Source of the DNA: Roseateles violae
GTDB taxonomy: Bacteria; Pseudomonadota; Gammaproteobacteria; Burkholderiales; Burkholderiaceae_C
Reading direction: 5' to 3'
DNA: 64,000 nt
NCBI RefSeq assembly: GCF_030410485.1
Contig: NZ_JAUHHC010000001.1
Coordinates: forward strand, 1,116,001 to 1,180,000
Shown piece by piece: positions 16,867-25,639 of this stretch. The notes beneath the pieces are model-generated. The model made no database searches and had not been told where the DNA came from. It saw nothing but the letters and a program-made list of their open reading frames with translations. A program made the position numbers and the translations under genes. The stretch's first letter is position 1, and each line of letters starts with the position of its first letter.

Positions 16867-18465
16867 ATGAACATCACTCGCCGCACCCCCTTGCTCGCCG
16901 TCGCCGCCCTGCTGGCGGCCGCCCTGGCGCCGCAGCTGCAGGCCGCCACGCCCAAGGACACGCTGGTCCAGGCCTTTGCCTTTGACGACATCATCACGAT
17001 GGACCCGGCCGAGTCCTTCGAGATCTCGGGCGGCGAGATCCTCGGCAATACCTATGAGCGCCTGGTCAAGTTCGACGTCGCCGATCCGAGCAAGCTGAGC
17101 GGCGCGCTGGCCAAGGGCTGGACCGTCTCGGCCGACGGCCGCAGCTTCAGCTTCGAGCTGCAGCCGGGCCTGAAGTTCGCGTCCGGCAATCCGCTGACGG
17201 CGGAGGATGCCGTCTGGTCGCTGCAGCGCGCGGTGCTGCTGAACAAGACGCCGGCCTTCATCCTGACGCAGTTCGGCTGGACGGCGGCCAATGTGGCCGA
17301 GATGGTCAAGCAGACCGGCCCGCTGAGTTTGACGATCACGACCGACAAGGCCTATGCGCCCAGCTTCGTCCTGAACTGCCTGACGGCCAATGTGGCCTCG
17401 GTGGTCGACAAGAAGCTGCTCAGCGCCAAGGCCCAGGGCAATGACATGGGCAACAGCTGGCTGAGGCTCAACCATGCCGGCTCGGGCCCCTTCAAGCTGC
17501 GCGAGTGGCGCGCCAACGAGATCCTGGTGCTCGATCGCAACGACAACTACCACGGTGCCAAGCCGGCGCTGGCGCGCGCGATCTACCGCCATGTGAAGGA
17601 GGCGGCGACGCAGCGCCTGCTGCTGGAGAAGGGCGATGTCGACATCGCGCGCAATCTGGCGCCGCAGGACCTGGCGGCGGTCGGCGCCAACAAGGAGGTC
17701 AAGCTGACGTCGACGGCCAAGGGCACCGTCTACTACATCAGCCTGAACCAGAAGAACGCGCTTCTCTCCAAGCCCGAGGTGCGCGAGGCCTTCAAATGGC
17801 TGGTCGACTACGACGCGATCGGCGCCACGCTGATCAAGGACATCGGCGTCGTCCACCAGAACTTCCTGCCGCAGGGCCTGCTCGGCGCCAGCAGCGACAA
17901 GCCCTACAAGCTCGACGTGGCCAAGGCCCAGGCCCTGCTGACCAAGGCCGGCCTGCCCAAGGGCTTCAAGGTCACGATGGACGTGCGCACGCTACAGCCG
18001 GTGCAGGGCATTGCCGAAGCCGTGCAGCAGACGGCCAAGCGCGCCGGCATCGAGATCGAGATCATCCCCGGCGATGGCAAGCAGGTGCTGACCAAGTACC
18101 GCGCGCGCAAGCACGACATCTATATCGGCGAATGGGGCGCCGACTACTGGGATCCGCACACCAATGCCGACACCTTCGCGCGCAACCCCGACAACGGCGA
18201 CGAGGCGAAACTGAAGCCGCTGTCCTGGCGCAATAGCTGGGCCATTCCCGAGCTGACGAAGAAGAGCGACGCCGCCGTGCTCGAGCGCGACACGGCCAAG
18301 CGCGTCAGGCAGTACCAGGACATCCAGGCCGAGTTCCGCAAGACCAGCCCCTTCGTGATGCTGTTCCAGCAGACCCAGGTGGCGGCCGTGCGCGGCAATG
18401 TCGAGGGCTTCAAGCTCGGGCCGACCTCGGACTCGACCTATGTGTTCACGGTGACGAAGCGTTGA
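16867..18465 (+). CDS. ABC importer substrate-binding protein, Opp/Dpp type (SBP_bac_5)
   Basis: A 532-residue periplasmic binding protein. A signal peptide (MNITRRTPLLAVAALLAAA, cut after LQA) precedes the family 5 fold, with TMDPAESFEISGGEIL near the start and the conserved LKFASGNPLTAEDAVWSLQR and HAGSGPFKLREW blocks. There is no lipobox. Family 5 proteins bind peptides, but some bind oligosaccharides, including chitin oligomers in Vibrio. Beside a chitinase and a sugar kinase, a chitin-oligosaccharide ligand is the best guess. It starts 33 bases after the kinase gene, and its stop overlaps the next start. A weak -10-like CACAAT in the gap might add a local promoter. Confidence 0.9.
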   Translation: MNITRRTPLLAVAALLAAALAPQLQAATPKDTLVQAFAFDDIITMDPAESFEISGGEILGNTYERLVKFDVADPSKLSGALAKGWTVSADGRSFSFELQPGLKFASGNPLTAEDAVWSLQRAVLLNKTPAFILTQFGWTAANVAEMVKQTGPLSLTITTDKAYAPSFVLNCLTANVASVVDKKLLSAKAQGNDMGNSWLRLNHAGSGPFKLREWRANEILVLDRNDNYHGAKPALARAIYRHVKEAATQRLLLEKGDVDIARNLAPQDLAAVGANKEVKLTSTAKGTVYYISLNQKNALLSKPEVREAFKWLVDYDAIGATLIKDIGVVHQNFLPQGLLGASSDKPYKLDVAKAQALLTKAGLPKGFKVTMDVRTLQPVQGIAEAVQQTAKRAGIEIEIIPGDGKQVLTKYRARKHDIYIGEWGADYWDPHTNADTFARNPDNGDEAKLKPLSWRNSWAIPELTKKSDAAVLERDTAKRVRQYQDIQAEFRKTSPFVMLFQQTQVAAVRGNVEGFKLGPTSDSTYVFTVTKR

Positions 18466-19463
18466 AGTCGTTCGCGAGATTCCTGCTCAGCGTCGCGCTG
18501 ACCTATCTGGGCCTGCTGGCCGTCACCTTCTTCATCGGCCGCGTGGTGCCGGTCGATCCGGTGCTGGCCATCGTCGGCGATCGCGCCAGCGAGGAGCAGA
18601 TGACCCAGGTGCGCACGGAGCTGGGCCTGGACCAGCCGCTGCTCACGCAGTTCGGCGTCTATGTCCGCAAGGTCTTGCGCGGCGATTTCGGCAACTCGCT
18701 GCTGAGCTCGAATCCGGTGGCGCAGGATATTGCGCGCGTCTTCCCGGCGACCCTGGAGCTGGCGACGGTCGGCATCGTCATCGGCGCCGGCCTGGGCGTG
18801 CCGCTGGGCGTCTGGGCCGCCGTGCGGCGCGGCCGCTTGGTCGACCAACTGCTGCGGGTGATGGGCCTGGTCGGCTACTCGGTGCCGATCTTCTGGCTGG
18901 GCCTGATGGGTCTGGTGCTGTTCTACGCCAAGCTCGGCTGGGTGGGCGGGCCCGGGCGCATCGACATCGCCTTCGAGTACAGCGTGACGCCTGTGAGCGG
19001 CATCCTGCTGATCGACACGGCGATGGCCGGTGAATGGGAAGCCTTTCGAAGCGCGCTGGCGCACCTGGCCCTGCCGGGCCTGCTGCTCGGCTATTTTTCG
19101 CTCGCCTATATCAGCCGCATGACGCGCAGCTTCATGTTGAAGGAGCTGGGCCAGGAGTACGTGGTCGCGGCTCGCGCCAAGGGCCTGTCGGAGGCGCGCA
19201 TCGTTTGGCGCCATGCCTTGCGCAATGCGGCCGTGCCGCTGGTGACGGTGATCGCGCTCAGCTATGCCGGTCTGCTCGAGGGCTCGGTCCTGACCGAGAC
19301 CGTGTTCGCCTGGCCCGGCCTGGGCCAGTACATCACCAATTCGCTGCAGAACGCCGATATGAACGCGGTGCTGGGCGGCACCCTGGTCGTCGGCTCCATC
19401 TTCATCGCGCTGAACCTGCTGTCCGATCTGCTCTACCGCCTGCTCGATCCCAGAACCCGCTAG
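18462..19463 (+). CDS. ABC importer permease, DppB type
   Basis: A 333-residue inner-membrane permease. It starts with TTG overlapping the TGA of the binding-protein gene (TTGA at 18462-18465), so translation is coupled. Six hydrophobic helices are visible; the extracytoplasmic loop after helix 1 is the long DppB/OppB type (VPVDPVLAIVGDRASEEQM). The EAA loop that contacts the ATPase reads EYVVAARAKGLSEARIVWRHALRNA (about residues 224-248). It forms the translocation pore with the DppC-type permease that follows eight bases downstream. Confidence 0.92.
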   Translation: MKSFARFLLSVALTYLGLLAVTFFIGRVVPVDPVLAIVGDRASEEQMTQVRTELGLDQPLLTQFGVYVRKVLRGDFGNSLLSSNPVAQDIARVFPATLELATVGIVIGAGLGVPLGVWAAVRRGRLVDQLLRVMGLVGYSVPIFWLGLMGLVLFYAKLGWVGGPGRIDIAFEYSVTPVSGILLIDTAMAGEWEAFRSALAHLALPGLLLGYFSLAYISRMTRSFMLKELGQEYVVAARAKGLSEARIVWRHALRNAAVPLVTVIALSYAGLLEGSVLTETVFAWPGLGQYITNSLQNADMNAVLGGTLVVGSIFIALNLLSDLLYRLLDPRTR

Positions 19464-19470
19464 ACGCCCG

Positions 19471-20388
19471 ATGAGTTCTTCTTCCTCCCCTTCGCTGCAC
19501 GAATGGCTGATGAGCGAGCGACCGGCCTCGCGCCGGCAGGCGGCGCTGGGCCGCGCCTATGCGGGCTGGCTGAACTTCGCCCGCAACCGCCTCGCGCTGC
19601 TGGGCCTGGCCATCGTGCTGGGCCTGGTGCTGATCGCCGCGCTGGCGCCCTGGATCGCACCGCATGCGCCCGATGTCGGCGATCTGCTGAGGACGCGGCT
19701 GCTGCCGCCCTCGGGCGCGCACTGGCTGGGCACCGACGACCAGGGCCGCGACATCCTCTCGCGCATCCTGCATGGCTCGCGCATCACGCTCTTCGTCGTG
19801 ACCCTGGTCGCCTTGCTGGCCGCGCCGATCGGCCTGGCGGTCGGCACGCTGTCGGGCTATCTGGGCGGCTGGGTCGATGCGGCGCTGATGCGCATCACCG
19901 ACATCTTCCTGGCCTTCCCGCGCCTGATCCTGGCGCTGGCCTTCGTGGCGGCCCTGGGCCCCGGCATCGAGAACGCGGTGCTGGCGATCGCGCTGACCTC
20001 CTGGCCGCCCTATGCGCGCATCGCCCGCGCCGAGACGCTCACGATTCGCCAGGCCGACTACATCGCCGCCGTGCAGCTGATCGGCGCCTCGCCGCTGCGC
20101 ATCGTGCTGCGCCACATCATGCCGCTGTGCCTGCCCTCGGTGATCGTGCGCGTGACCCTGGACATGGCCGGCATCATCCTGACGGCCGCCGGCCTGGGCT
20201 TCCTGGGCCTGGGCGCGCAACCGCCGACACCCGAATGGGGCGCGATGATCGCCGCCGGACGCGCCTATGTGCTGGACCAGTGGTGGGTGGCCGCGGGGCC
20301 GGGTCTTGCCATCTTCATCGTCAGCCTGGCCTTCAATCTGCTCGGCGACGGGCTGCGCGATGCGCTCGATCCGAAGAGCAGCGCATGA
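19471..20388 (+). CDS. ABC importer permease, DppC type
   Basis: A 305-residue inner-membrane permease of the DppC/OppC group. A cytoplasmic N-terminal extension (about 1-38) precedes helix 1 (LALLGLAIVLGLVLIAALAP), then the periplasmic HWLGTDDQGRDILSRILHGSR block that marks this family. The ATPase-contact EAA loop is DYIAAVQLIGASPLRIVLRHIMP. It partners the DppB-type protein upstream and two ATPases downstream; its stop overlaps the start of the first ATPase by four bases. Confidence 0.92.
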   Translation: MSSSSSPSLHEWLMSERPASRRQAALGRAYAGWLNFARNRLALLGLAIVLGLVLIAALAPWIAPHAPDVGDLLRTRLLPPSGAHWLGTDDQGRDILSRILHGSRITLFVVTLVALLAAPIGLAVGTLSGYLGGWVDAALMRITDIFLAFPRLILALAFVAALGPGIENAVLAIALTSWPPYARIARAETLTIRQADYIAAVQLIGASPLRIVLRHIMPLCLPSVIVRVTLDMAGIILTAAGLGFLGLGAQPPTPEWGAMIAAGRAYVLDQWWVAAGPGLAIFIVSLAFNLLGDGLRDALDPKSSA

Positions 20389-21227
20389 GTGCGGCGCCAT
20401 TGCTGGAAGTCCAGAACCTGCGCGTCAGCTTCCCGGCGCGCGACGGCGGCCTGATCGAGGCGGTGCGCGGCGTTTCCTTCACGCTGGGCCGCGAGCGCCT
20501 GGCCATCGTCGGCGAGTCGGGCTCCGGCAAGTCACAGACCGGCCGCGCGATCCTGGGCCTGTCGGCGCCGCAGGCGCTGGTGACCGCCGAGCGCTTGAGT
20601 TTCGGCAGCACCGATCTGCTGCGCTGTGCGCCGGCCGAGCGCCGCCGGCTGCGCGGCCGCCATATCGCGATGGTGCTGCAGGATCCCAAGTACTCGCTGA
20701 ACCCGGTGCTGCGCATCGGCGAGCAGATCGCCGAGACCTTGCGCGCGCACCAGCGCGTGCCGGCGGCCGAGGCGCGGGCCCGCGTGCTGCGGGCGCTGGC
20801 CGATGTGGCGATCGCCGACCCCGAGCGCGTCGCGCGCCTCTATCCGCACGAGGTCTCCGGCGGCATGGGCCAGCGGGTGATGGTGGCAATGATGCTGATC
20901 GCGGAGCCCGAGCTGCTGATCGCCGACGAGCCGACCTCGGCGCTGGACGTGACCGTGCAGCTGCAGCTGCTGGCCATCCTCGACCGCCTGGTGCGCAGCA
21001 GAGGCATGGGCCTGATCTTCATCTCGCACGATCTGCGCCTGGTGGCCAGCTTCTGCGACCGCATCCTGGTCATGTACGCCGGCAAGGTGGTCGAGGAGAT
21101 CGCCGCGGCCCGGCTGCACGAGGCGCAGCATCCCTACACCCAGGGGCTCTTGAACTGCCTGCCGCGGCTGGGCGAGGCGCGCCACCCGCTGCCGACCCTG
21201 CAGCGCCGCGAGGAGTGGAAGGCATGA
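20385..21227 (+). CDS. ABC importer ATPase, DppD type
   Basis: A 280-residue cytoplasmic ATPase. Walker A is GESGSGKS (about 42-49), the signature reads VSGGMGQR, Walker B LLIADEPTSALD, with the H-loop in ISHDLRLV. The C-terminal HPYTQGLLNCLPRLG is the oligopeptide/dipeptide-type tail; unlike many DppD proteins it is short and the usual C-terminal cysteine cluster for iron-sulfur is not obvious. It forms a heterodimer with the next ATPase to drive import. Start overlaps the DppC stop (ATGA), end overlaps the next start. Confidence 0.92.
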   Translation: MSAAPLLEVQNLRVSFPARDGGLIEAVRGVSFTLGRERLAIVGESGSGKSQTGRAILGLSAPQALVTAERLSFGSTDLLRCAPAERRRLRGRHIAMVLQDPKYSLNPVLRIGEQIAETLRAHQRVPAAEARARVLRALADVAIADPERVARLYPHEVSGGMGQRVMVAMMLIAEPELLIADEPTSALDVTVQLQLLAILDRLVRSRGMGLIFISHDLRLVASFCDRILVMYAGKVVEEIAAARLHEAQHPYTQGLLNCLPRLGEARHPLPTLQRREEWKA

Positions 21228-21991
21228 GTCTGGGCCTGGAGGTGCGCGATCTGCAGGTCCGCTTCGGCGACTTCACCGCCGTCCACGCGCTGAGCCTGAG
21301 CCTGGCGCCGGGCGAGAGCTTCGGCTTGGTCGGCGAATCGGGCTCGGGCAAGTCCACCGTGTTGCGCGCGATCTGCGGGCTCGTTCCCGCAACAGCGCGC
21401 TCCGCCGGCATGATCCGGCTCCGCGGCGAGGGCGAGTTGCCCGAGCCGGGCAGCAAGGCCTTCCGCCGCCGCGTGCAGATGGTGTTCCAGGACCCCTACG
21501 GCTCGCTGCATCCGCGCCAGACGGTCGATCGCATGCTGGCCGAACCGCTGGCCATCCACGGGTTGGACCGGCCCGAGCAGCGCATCGCGGCGACGCTGGA
21601 CGCCGTGGGTCTGGGCGCGGGCTTTCGCTTCCGCTATCCGCACCAGCTGTCCGGCGGCCAGCGCCAGCGCGTCGCGATCGCGCGCGCGCTGATCCTCGAG
21701 CCCGAGATCCTGCTGCTCGACGAGCCGACCTCGGCGCTCGATGCCTCGGTGCAGGCCGAGGTGCTGAACCTGCTCGAGTCGCTGCGCCGCCAGCGGGCCT
21801 TGAGCTTTCTGATGGTCAGCCACGACCTGGCCGTCGTCACCCATCTCTGCGAACGGCTGATGGTGATGCGCCAGGGCCGCGAGGTCGAGACCCTGGCCGC
21901 CGCCGACCTGGCCGCGGCGCGGGTCGGGCAGGACTACACGCGCGAGCTGATGGCGGCCTCGCGGGGCTTTCGCCGCGACGCGGCCCGCTGA
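21224..21991 (+). CDS. ABC importer ATPase, DppF type
   Basis: A 255-residue ATPase, the last gene of the importer set. Walker A GESGSGKST (about residues 37-45), signature LSGGQRQR, Walker B LLLDEPTSALD, and H-loop SHDLAVV are intact. It lacks the C-terminal oligopeptide tail beyond a short DYTRELMAASRGF. It pairs with the DppD-type ATPase; start codon overlaps the previous stop (ATGA). After it a GC hairpin without a U run may end the operon. Confidence 0.92.
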   Translation: MSLGLEVRDLQVRFGDFTAVHALSLSLAPGESFGLVGESGSGKSTVLRAICGLVPATARSAGMIRLRGEGELPEPGSKAFRRRVQMVFQDPYGSLHPRQTVDRMLAEPLAIHGLDRPEQRIAATLDAVGLGAGFRFRYPHQLSGGQRQRVAIARALILEPEILLLDEPTSALDASVQAEVLNLLESLRRQRALSFLMVSHDLAVVTHLCERLMVMRQGREVETLAAADLAAARVGQDYTRELMAASRGFRRDAAR

Positions 21992-22008
21992 CGTACTGTT
22001 CGCACGGA

Positions 22009-22030
22009 GCCCGCGCCTCTGGTCGCGGGC
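22009..22030 (+). terminator. GC hairpin after the ABC importer operon
   Basis: GCCCGCG (22009-22015) pairs with CGCGGGC (22024-22030) over an 8-base loop, 18 bases after the last importer stop. No U run follows, so it is at best a weak or Rho-assisted terminator. Confidence 0.4.
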
Positions 22031-22117
22031 CGGCGTTCGTGTCAAACTCGTCCCCGGTCCGGCGCTCGCGTGCCGGGTCTTGCCTTCGGTCCCTGCCGCG
22101 CAGAAGAGGAGCGTCGG

Positions 22118-23311
22118 ATGAGTCTGGATCCGCTCGGGTCGCTGTTCGCGGCCTTGCTGGTGTTGCTGATCGGCGCCTTGCTGAACCGCAAGGTCGCGCT
22201 GCTGGCGCGCTACAACATCCCCGACCCGATCACCGGCGGGCTGCTGTTCGCCATCATTGCCGCGCTGCTGCTGGCCGCGACCGGTTTCCGCATCGAGTTC
22301 ACGCAGACGATCAAGTCGACCCTGCTGCTGATGTTCTTCTCCGGCGTCGGCATGTGCGCCGATCTGCGCGAGCTGAAGCGGGGCGGCAAGGCGCTGGTGA
22401 TGTTCCTGGCCATCCTGTTTCCCTACATCCTGGTGCAGAACGGCGTCGGCATCGCGGTGGCGATGGCGCTGGACCAGCATCCGATCTTCGGCCTGGTCGG
22501 CGGCTCCATCACCCTGGTCGGCGGCCATGGCACCGGCGCCGCCTATGCCGAGCGCTTCGCCGAGGTCAACAATCTGCAGGCGGTGATGGAGCTGTCGATG
22601 ACGGTCGCCACCATGGGCTTGATCGCCGGCGGCATCATCGTCGGTCCGGTCGCGCAATACCTGATCAAGCGCCACAAGCTGCGCCAGGAGGGCGAGGTGG
22701 CGGCCGTCGACGAGGCGGCGCTGACCGAGCACGAGCCGGCGATCGGCAAGATCGGCGTGATCGGCACGCTGGCCGGCATCCTGGCCGCGGTGACGGCGGG
22801 TCAGTGGCTGGCCGCGCGCTTCTCCGGTAGCACGATCACGATCCCGAGCTTTCTGTGGTGCATGATGCTGGGCGTCGCGATCCGCAATGTGCTGCCGCTG
22901 GCGCGCATCCGCTTCGACGACCGCGCCTCGGACCTGGTGTCCTCGGTCTGCCTGTCGCTGTTCCTGGTGATGACGATGATGGCGCTGGACCTGGTCCAGG
23001 TGCTGCTGTCGGCCGGCCCCTTCATGGTGATGCTGGCCGCGCAGATCGTCTTCATCATCCTCTACACCATCTTCGTCTGCTTCCGCTTCATGGGCGGCGA
23101 CTACGAGGCCGCCGTCGCCTCGGCCGGCATGATAGGCTTCAATATGGGCTCGACCGCGACCGCGATGGCCGGCATGCAGACCATCACCGCGCGCTATGGG
23201 CCGGCGCCGCAGGCCTATCTGATCGTGCCGCTGGCCGGGGCCTTCTTCATCGACCTGATGAATGCCGTCGTGCTGACCCTGATGCTGGGTCTGCCGTTCA
23301 TGGGAGGTTGA
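22118..23311 (+). CDS. gltS: GltS sodium/glutamate symporter
   Basis: A 397-residue inner-membrane secondary transporter. It has the GltS two-repeat arrangement: about ten helices, with re-entrant glycine-rich loops, one in SITLVGGHGTGAAYAERF (about residues 127-144) and the inverted repeat in GMIGFNMGSTATAMAGM near the C-terminus. The family takes up glutamate with sodium. The ATG at 22118 is chosen because AAGAGGA lies just upstream and the longer start adds a charged, unrelated tail. Only 4 bases separate its stop from the TAXI-type lipoprotein gene, so they form one operon. This pairing is unusual for a transporter that normally acts alone. Confidence 0.93.
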   Translation: MSLDPLGSLFAALLVLLIGALLNRKVALLARYNIPDPITGGLLFAIIAALLLAATGFRIEFTQTIKSTLLLMFFSGVGMCADLRELKRGGKALVMFLAILFPYILVQNGVGIAVAMALDQHPIFGLVGGSITLVGGHGTGAAYAERFAEVNNLQAVMELSMTVATMGLIAGGIIVGPVAQYLIKRHKLRQEGEVAAVDEAALTEHEPAIGKIGVIGTLAGILAAVTAGQWLAARFSGSTITIPSFLWCMMLGVAIRNVLPLARIRFDDRASDLVSSVCLSLFLVMTMMALDLVQVLLSAGPFMVMLAAQIVFIILYTIFVCFRFMGGDYEAAVASAGMIGFNMGSTATAMAGMQTITARYGPAPQAYLIVPLAGAFFIDLMNAVVLTLMLGLPFMGG

Positions 23312-23315
23312 GACG

Positions 23316-24821
23316 ATGAAGCGCATCCCGATTCATCGCTGCGGCCTGCTGCTGGCCGCCTCGCTGCTGCTGGCCGCCTGCGGCCGCGCGCCCGACGCCG
23401 AATCGCTGGGCCGCGACGTGCAGGCGCGGCTGGCGGCGGCGCTGCCGGCCGAGACGGTCAAGATCGAGGCGCTGCACCGCCGCGGCTCGCAGTCGGACAC
23501 CAAGGCGCCCGAGGGCCACACGCGCCGCATCGTCTATTACGACGTCGACCTGAAGCTGGCGCGCGACTTCAATTTCGGCGCCTGGGATTCGCCCGGCGTC
23601 GCCGGCCTGGTGTCTGCCTTCGGCACCGGACCCAAGGGCATCAGCGGCATCACCAGCGGCGGCAACAAGGCCGGCGACGCGATCCGCGTCCATGCGACCG
23701 CGCTGTACGAGAAAGGCGAGGGCGGCTGGACGCCGGTGGCGCCGGCCGGCTACGCGCCGGCCGCCGCGCCGGCCTATGCCGGCGGCGAGCCGCAGAATCG
23801 CGCCGCCGCGCTGCTGCAGTCGATGCAGAAGGTGATCGAGTCGATGCCCAAGGACGCCAATCCGGTGCAGCGGGCAATGATCGAGGAGGAACTGGCGGCG
23901 GCCCATGCGGCGATCCGCGCGCGGCTGGCACGCGCCAGCGACGGCTACGCGATTGCCGCCGGGCCCGAGCACGGCCAGTACCTGCGCTTCGCCCAGGCGC
24001 TGTCGGCGCGCTCCAGCCTGCGCATGGTGCCGCTGGTGACGCGCGGCGGCGAGGAGAACCTGCGCATGCTGCAGGCCGGCAAGGCGCCGCTGGCGCTGGT
24101 GCAGGGCGACACGGCGCTGGCCGCCTACGAGGGCCGCGAGCCCTTCCAGGACGGCGGGCCCGACAACACGCTGCGCGCGATCGGCAGCCTCTATCCGGAA
24201 CCCGTCCATGTGCTGGTGCGCGCCGACCAGCGGGTGCTGACGGTGGCCGATCTGCGCGGCAAGCGCATCGCGATCGGCGTGCCCGGCTCGGCCTCGCGCA
24301 CCGCGGCGCTGCGCGTGCTGCAGGCGCATCAGCTCGGCCCCAAGGATTACCAGGCGGTCGAGATCCCACTCGGCGACGCGCTGACGGCGCTGCGCCGCCA
24401 GGAGGTCGCGGCGGTGGTCCAGGTGATCGGCGTGCCGGCCGACAGCATCCGCGATGCGGTGGCGGAGACGCCGCTGCGCCTGCTGCCGCTGTCGGCGCCG
24501 GCGGTCGCCAGCCTGGTCACGCCGGGCAGCGGCCTGTTCGCCAGCACGATCGCGCGCGGCAGCTATGCGAACCAGGCCGACGATGTGCGCACCGTCGCGA
24601 CGACGGCGGTGCTGCTGGTCGGCCGCGACCTGTCCGACGCGGAGGTCACCGCGCTGACCCGCTTCGTCTACGACAAGGGGCGGGACTTCGCCGCGCTGGG
24701 CAGCGCCCAGGGCTCGCAGGTCGGGCCGGCCACGGCGACCCAGCAGCTGCCGGTGCCGCAGCACCAGGCGGCGGCCGCGGCGCTGGCGGCGCTGGGAGCG
24801 GCCAGCGCCGCGGCGCGCTGA
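23316..24821 (+). CDS. TAXI-family substrate-binding lipoprotein with N-terminal extra domain
   Basis: A 501-residue lipoprotein. The signal ends in a lipobox LAAC with Cys22 as the lipidated residue. Residues about 23-205 form an additional domain of unknown fold with a helical, charged segment near 160-205. From about 209 (DGYAIAAGPEHGQYL) it matches the TAXI-type TRAP binding-protein fold, including VPLVTRGGEENLRMLQAGKAPLALVQGD and DLRGKRIAIGVPGSASRTAA. TAXI proteins normally feed TRAP permeases, and some bind glutamate, but no TRAP permease gene is near; instead gltS lies 4 bases upstream. A ribosome site GGGAGG lies inside the gltS end. It probably delivers glutamate or a related acid to GltS; this is inferred. 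Confidence 0.87.
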   Translation: MKRIPIHRCGLLLAASLLLAACGRAPDAESLGRDVQARLAAALPAETVKIEALHRRGSQSDTKAPEGHTRRIVYYDVDLKLARDFNFGAWDSPGVAGLVSAFGTGPKGISGITSGGNKAGDAIRVHATALYEKGEGGWTPVAPAGYAPAAAPAYAGGEPQNRAAALLQSMQKVIESMPKDANPVQRAMIEEELAAAHAAIRARLARASDGYAIAAGPEHGQYLRFAQALSARSSLRMVPLVTRGGEENLRMLQAGKAPLALVQGDTALAAYEGREPFQDGGPDNTLRAIGSLYPEPVHVLVRADQRVLTVADLRGKRIAIGVPGSASRTAALRVLQAHQLGPKDYQAVEIPLGDALTALRRQEVAAVVQVIGVPADSIRDAVAETPLRLLPLSAPAVASLVTPGSGLFASTIARGSYANQADDVRTVATTAVLLVGRDLSDAEVTALTRFVYDKGRDFAALGSAQGSQVGPATATQQLPVPQHQAAAAALAALGAASAAAR

Positions 24822-24834
24822 GGCGCCGGCTGCT

Positions 24835-25500
24835 TCAGTCGCCGGCGCGGCGCTTGCTGAGCCGCAGGCTCAGGCCGCCCAGGCCCAGGAGGAACAGGCC
24901 GAGGCTGGCCGGCTCCGGCACCGGGCTCAGCGCGGCAACCGGCAGATTGGCGTTGTCCGGCGCAAAGTCCGAGATCGCCGCCGTGCCGGCGATGCCGGCC
25001 GCGCGCGGCCACAGATTCCAGGTGTACATGCCCTTGGCAAAGCCGGTGCTGGGCAGCAGCGCGCCGTCGATCTCGGCAATGATGGTCGAGCCGACCACCT
25101 TGGCCGTGCCGGCCGGCAAGGTGACGCCGCCGCTGACGACGCCGGAGCCGTCGCCGTTCAGGCGCACGATCGCGTCGAACAGCACGCCGCCGACGCCGAT
25201 GCTGGCAAAGCCGGCCGTGCCGGCGCCGCGGTTGATGCCCCAGACATAGAAGGAGCCCGGCGTCGTGCCGATATCGCCGTTCATCGTGCCGGCGAAGACG
25301 AACTTGTCGGTCATCGGGTTGTAGGTCACGAAGCTGCCGAGCACGTCCAGATCGCCAGCATGCGGGCCGGTGAAGCTGGCAATGAAGTCATTGCTCGCAT
25401 CGGTCACGCCCAGCGCCTGGGCGGCCGGCGCGGCGAGCGCCAGCGCGCACAGGGCGGCGGCGCCCGCCAGGGTCTTTCTTGCAAAGGGCTTGTCGTTCAT
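24835..25500 (-). CDS. PEP-CTERM exported protein
   Basis: A 221-residue exported protein. The signal peptide (MNDKPFARKTLAGAAALCALAL, cut after AQA) leads to a beta-rich body with DFIASFTGPHAGDLDVLGSFVTYNPMTDKFVF, and a C-terminal PEP-CTERM tag: VPEPASLGLFLLGLGGLSLRLSKRR. Exosortase should remove this tag as the protein reaches the surface. The function of the body is unknown. It is convergent with the TAXI gene (13-base gap) and divergent from mgsA. Confidence 0.87.
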   Translation of the reverse strand: MNDKPFARKTLAGAAALCALALAAPAAQALGVTDASNDFIASFTGPHAGDLDVLGSFVTYNPMTDKFVFAGTMNGDIGTTPGSFYVWGINRGAGTAGFASIGVGGVLFDAIVRLNGDGSGVVSGGVTLPAGTAKVVGSTIIAEIDGALLPSTGFAKGMYTWNLWPRAAGIAGTAAISDFAPDNANLPVAALSPVPEPASLGLFLLGLGGLSLRLSKRRAGD

Positions 25501-25639
25501 GGTCTTGTTCGCTCCAAGCTGGGCCGGCGCGGAATACGACGGCTGGCCGTGAGTAGCCGGCCGCGCCGCACCGGTTAAGGCCGCGCGGCCGTAACCCCCT
25601 AGAAACTCGCACGGCGCGAGGCGCTACTAAGATCGCGCC

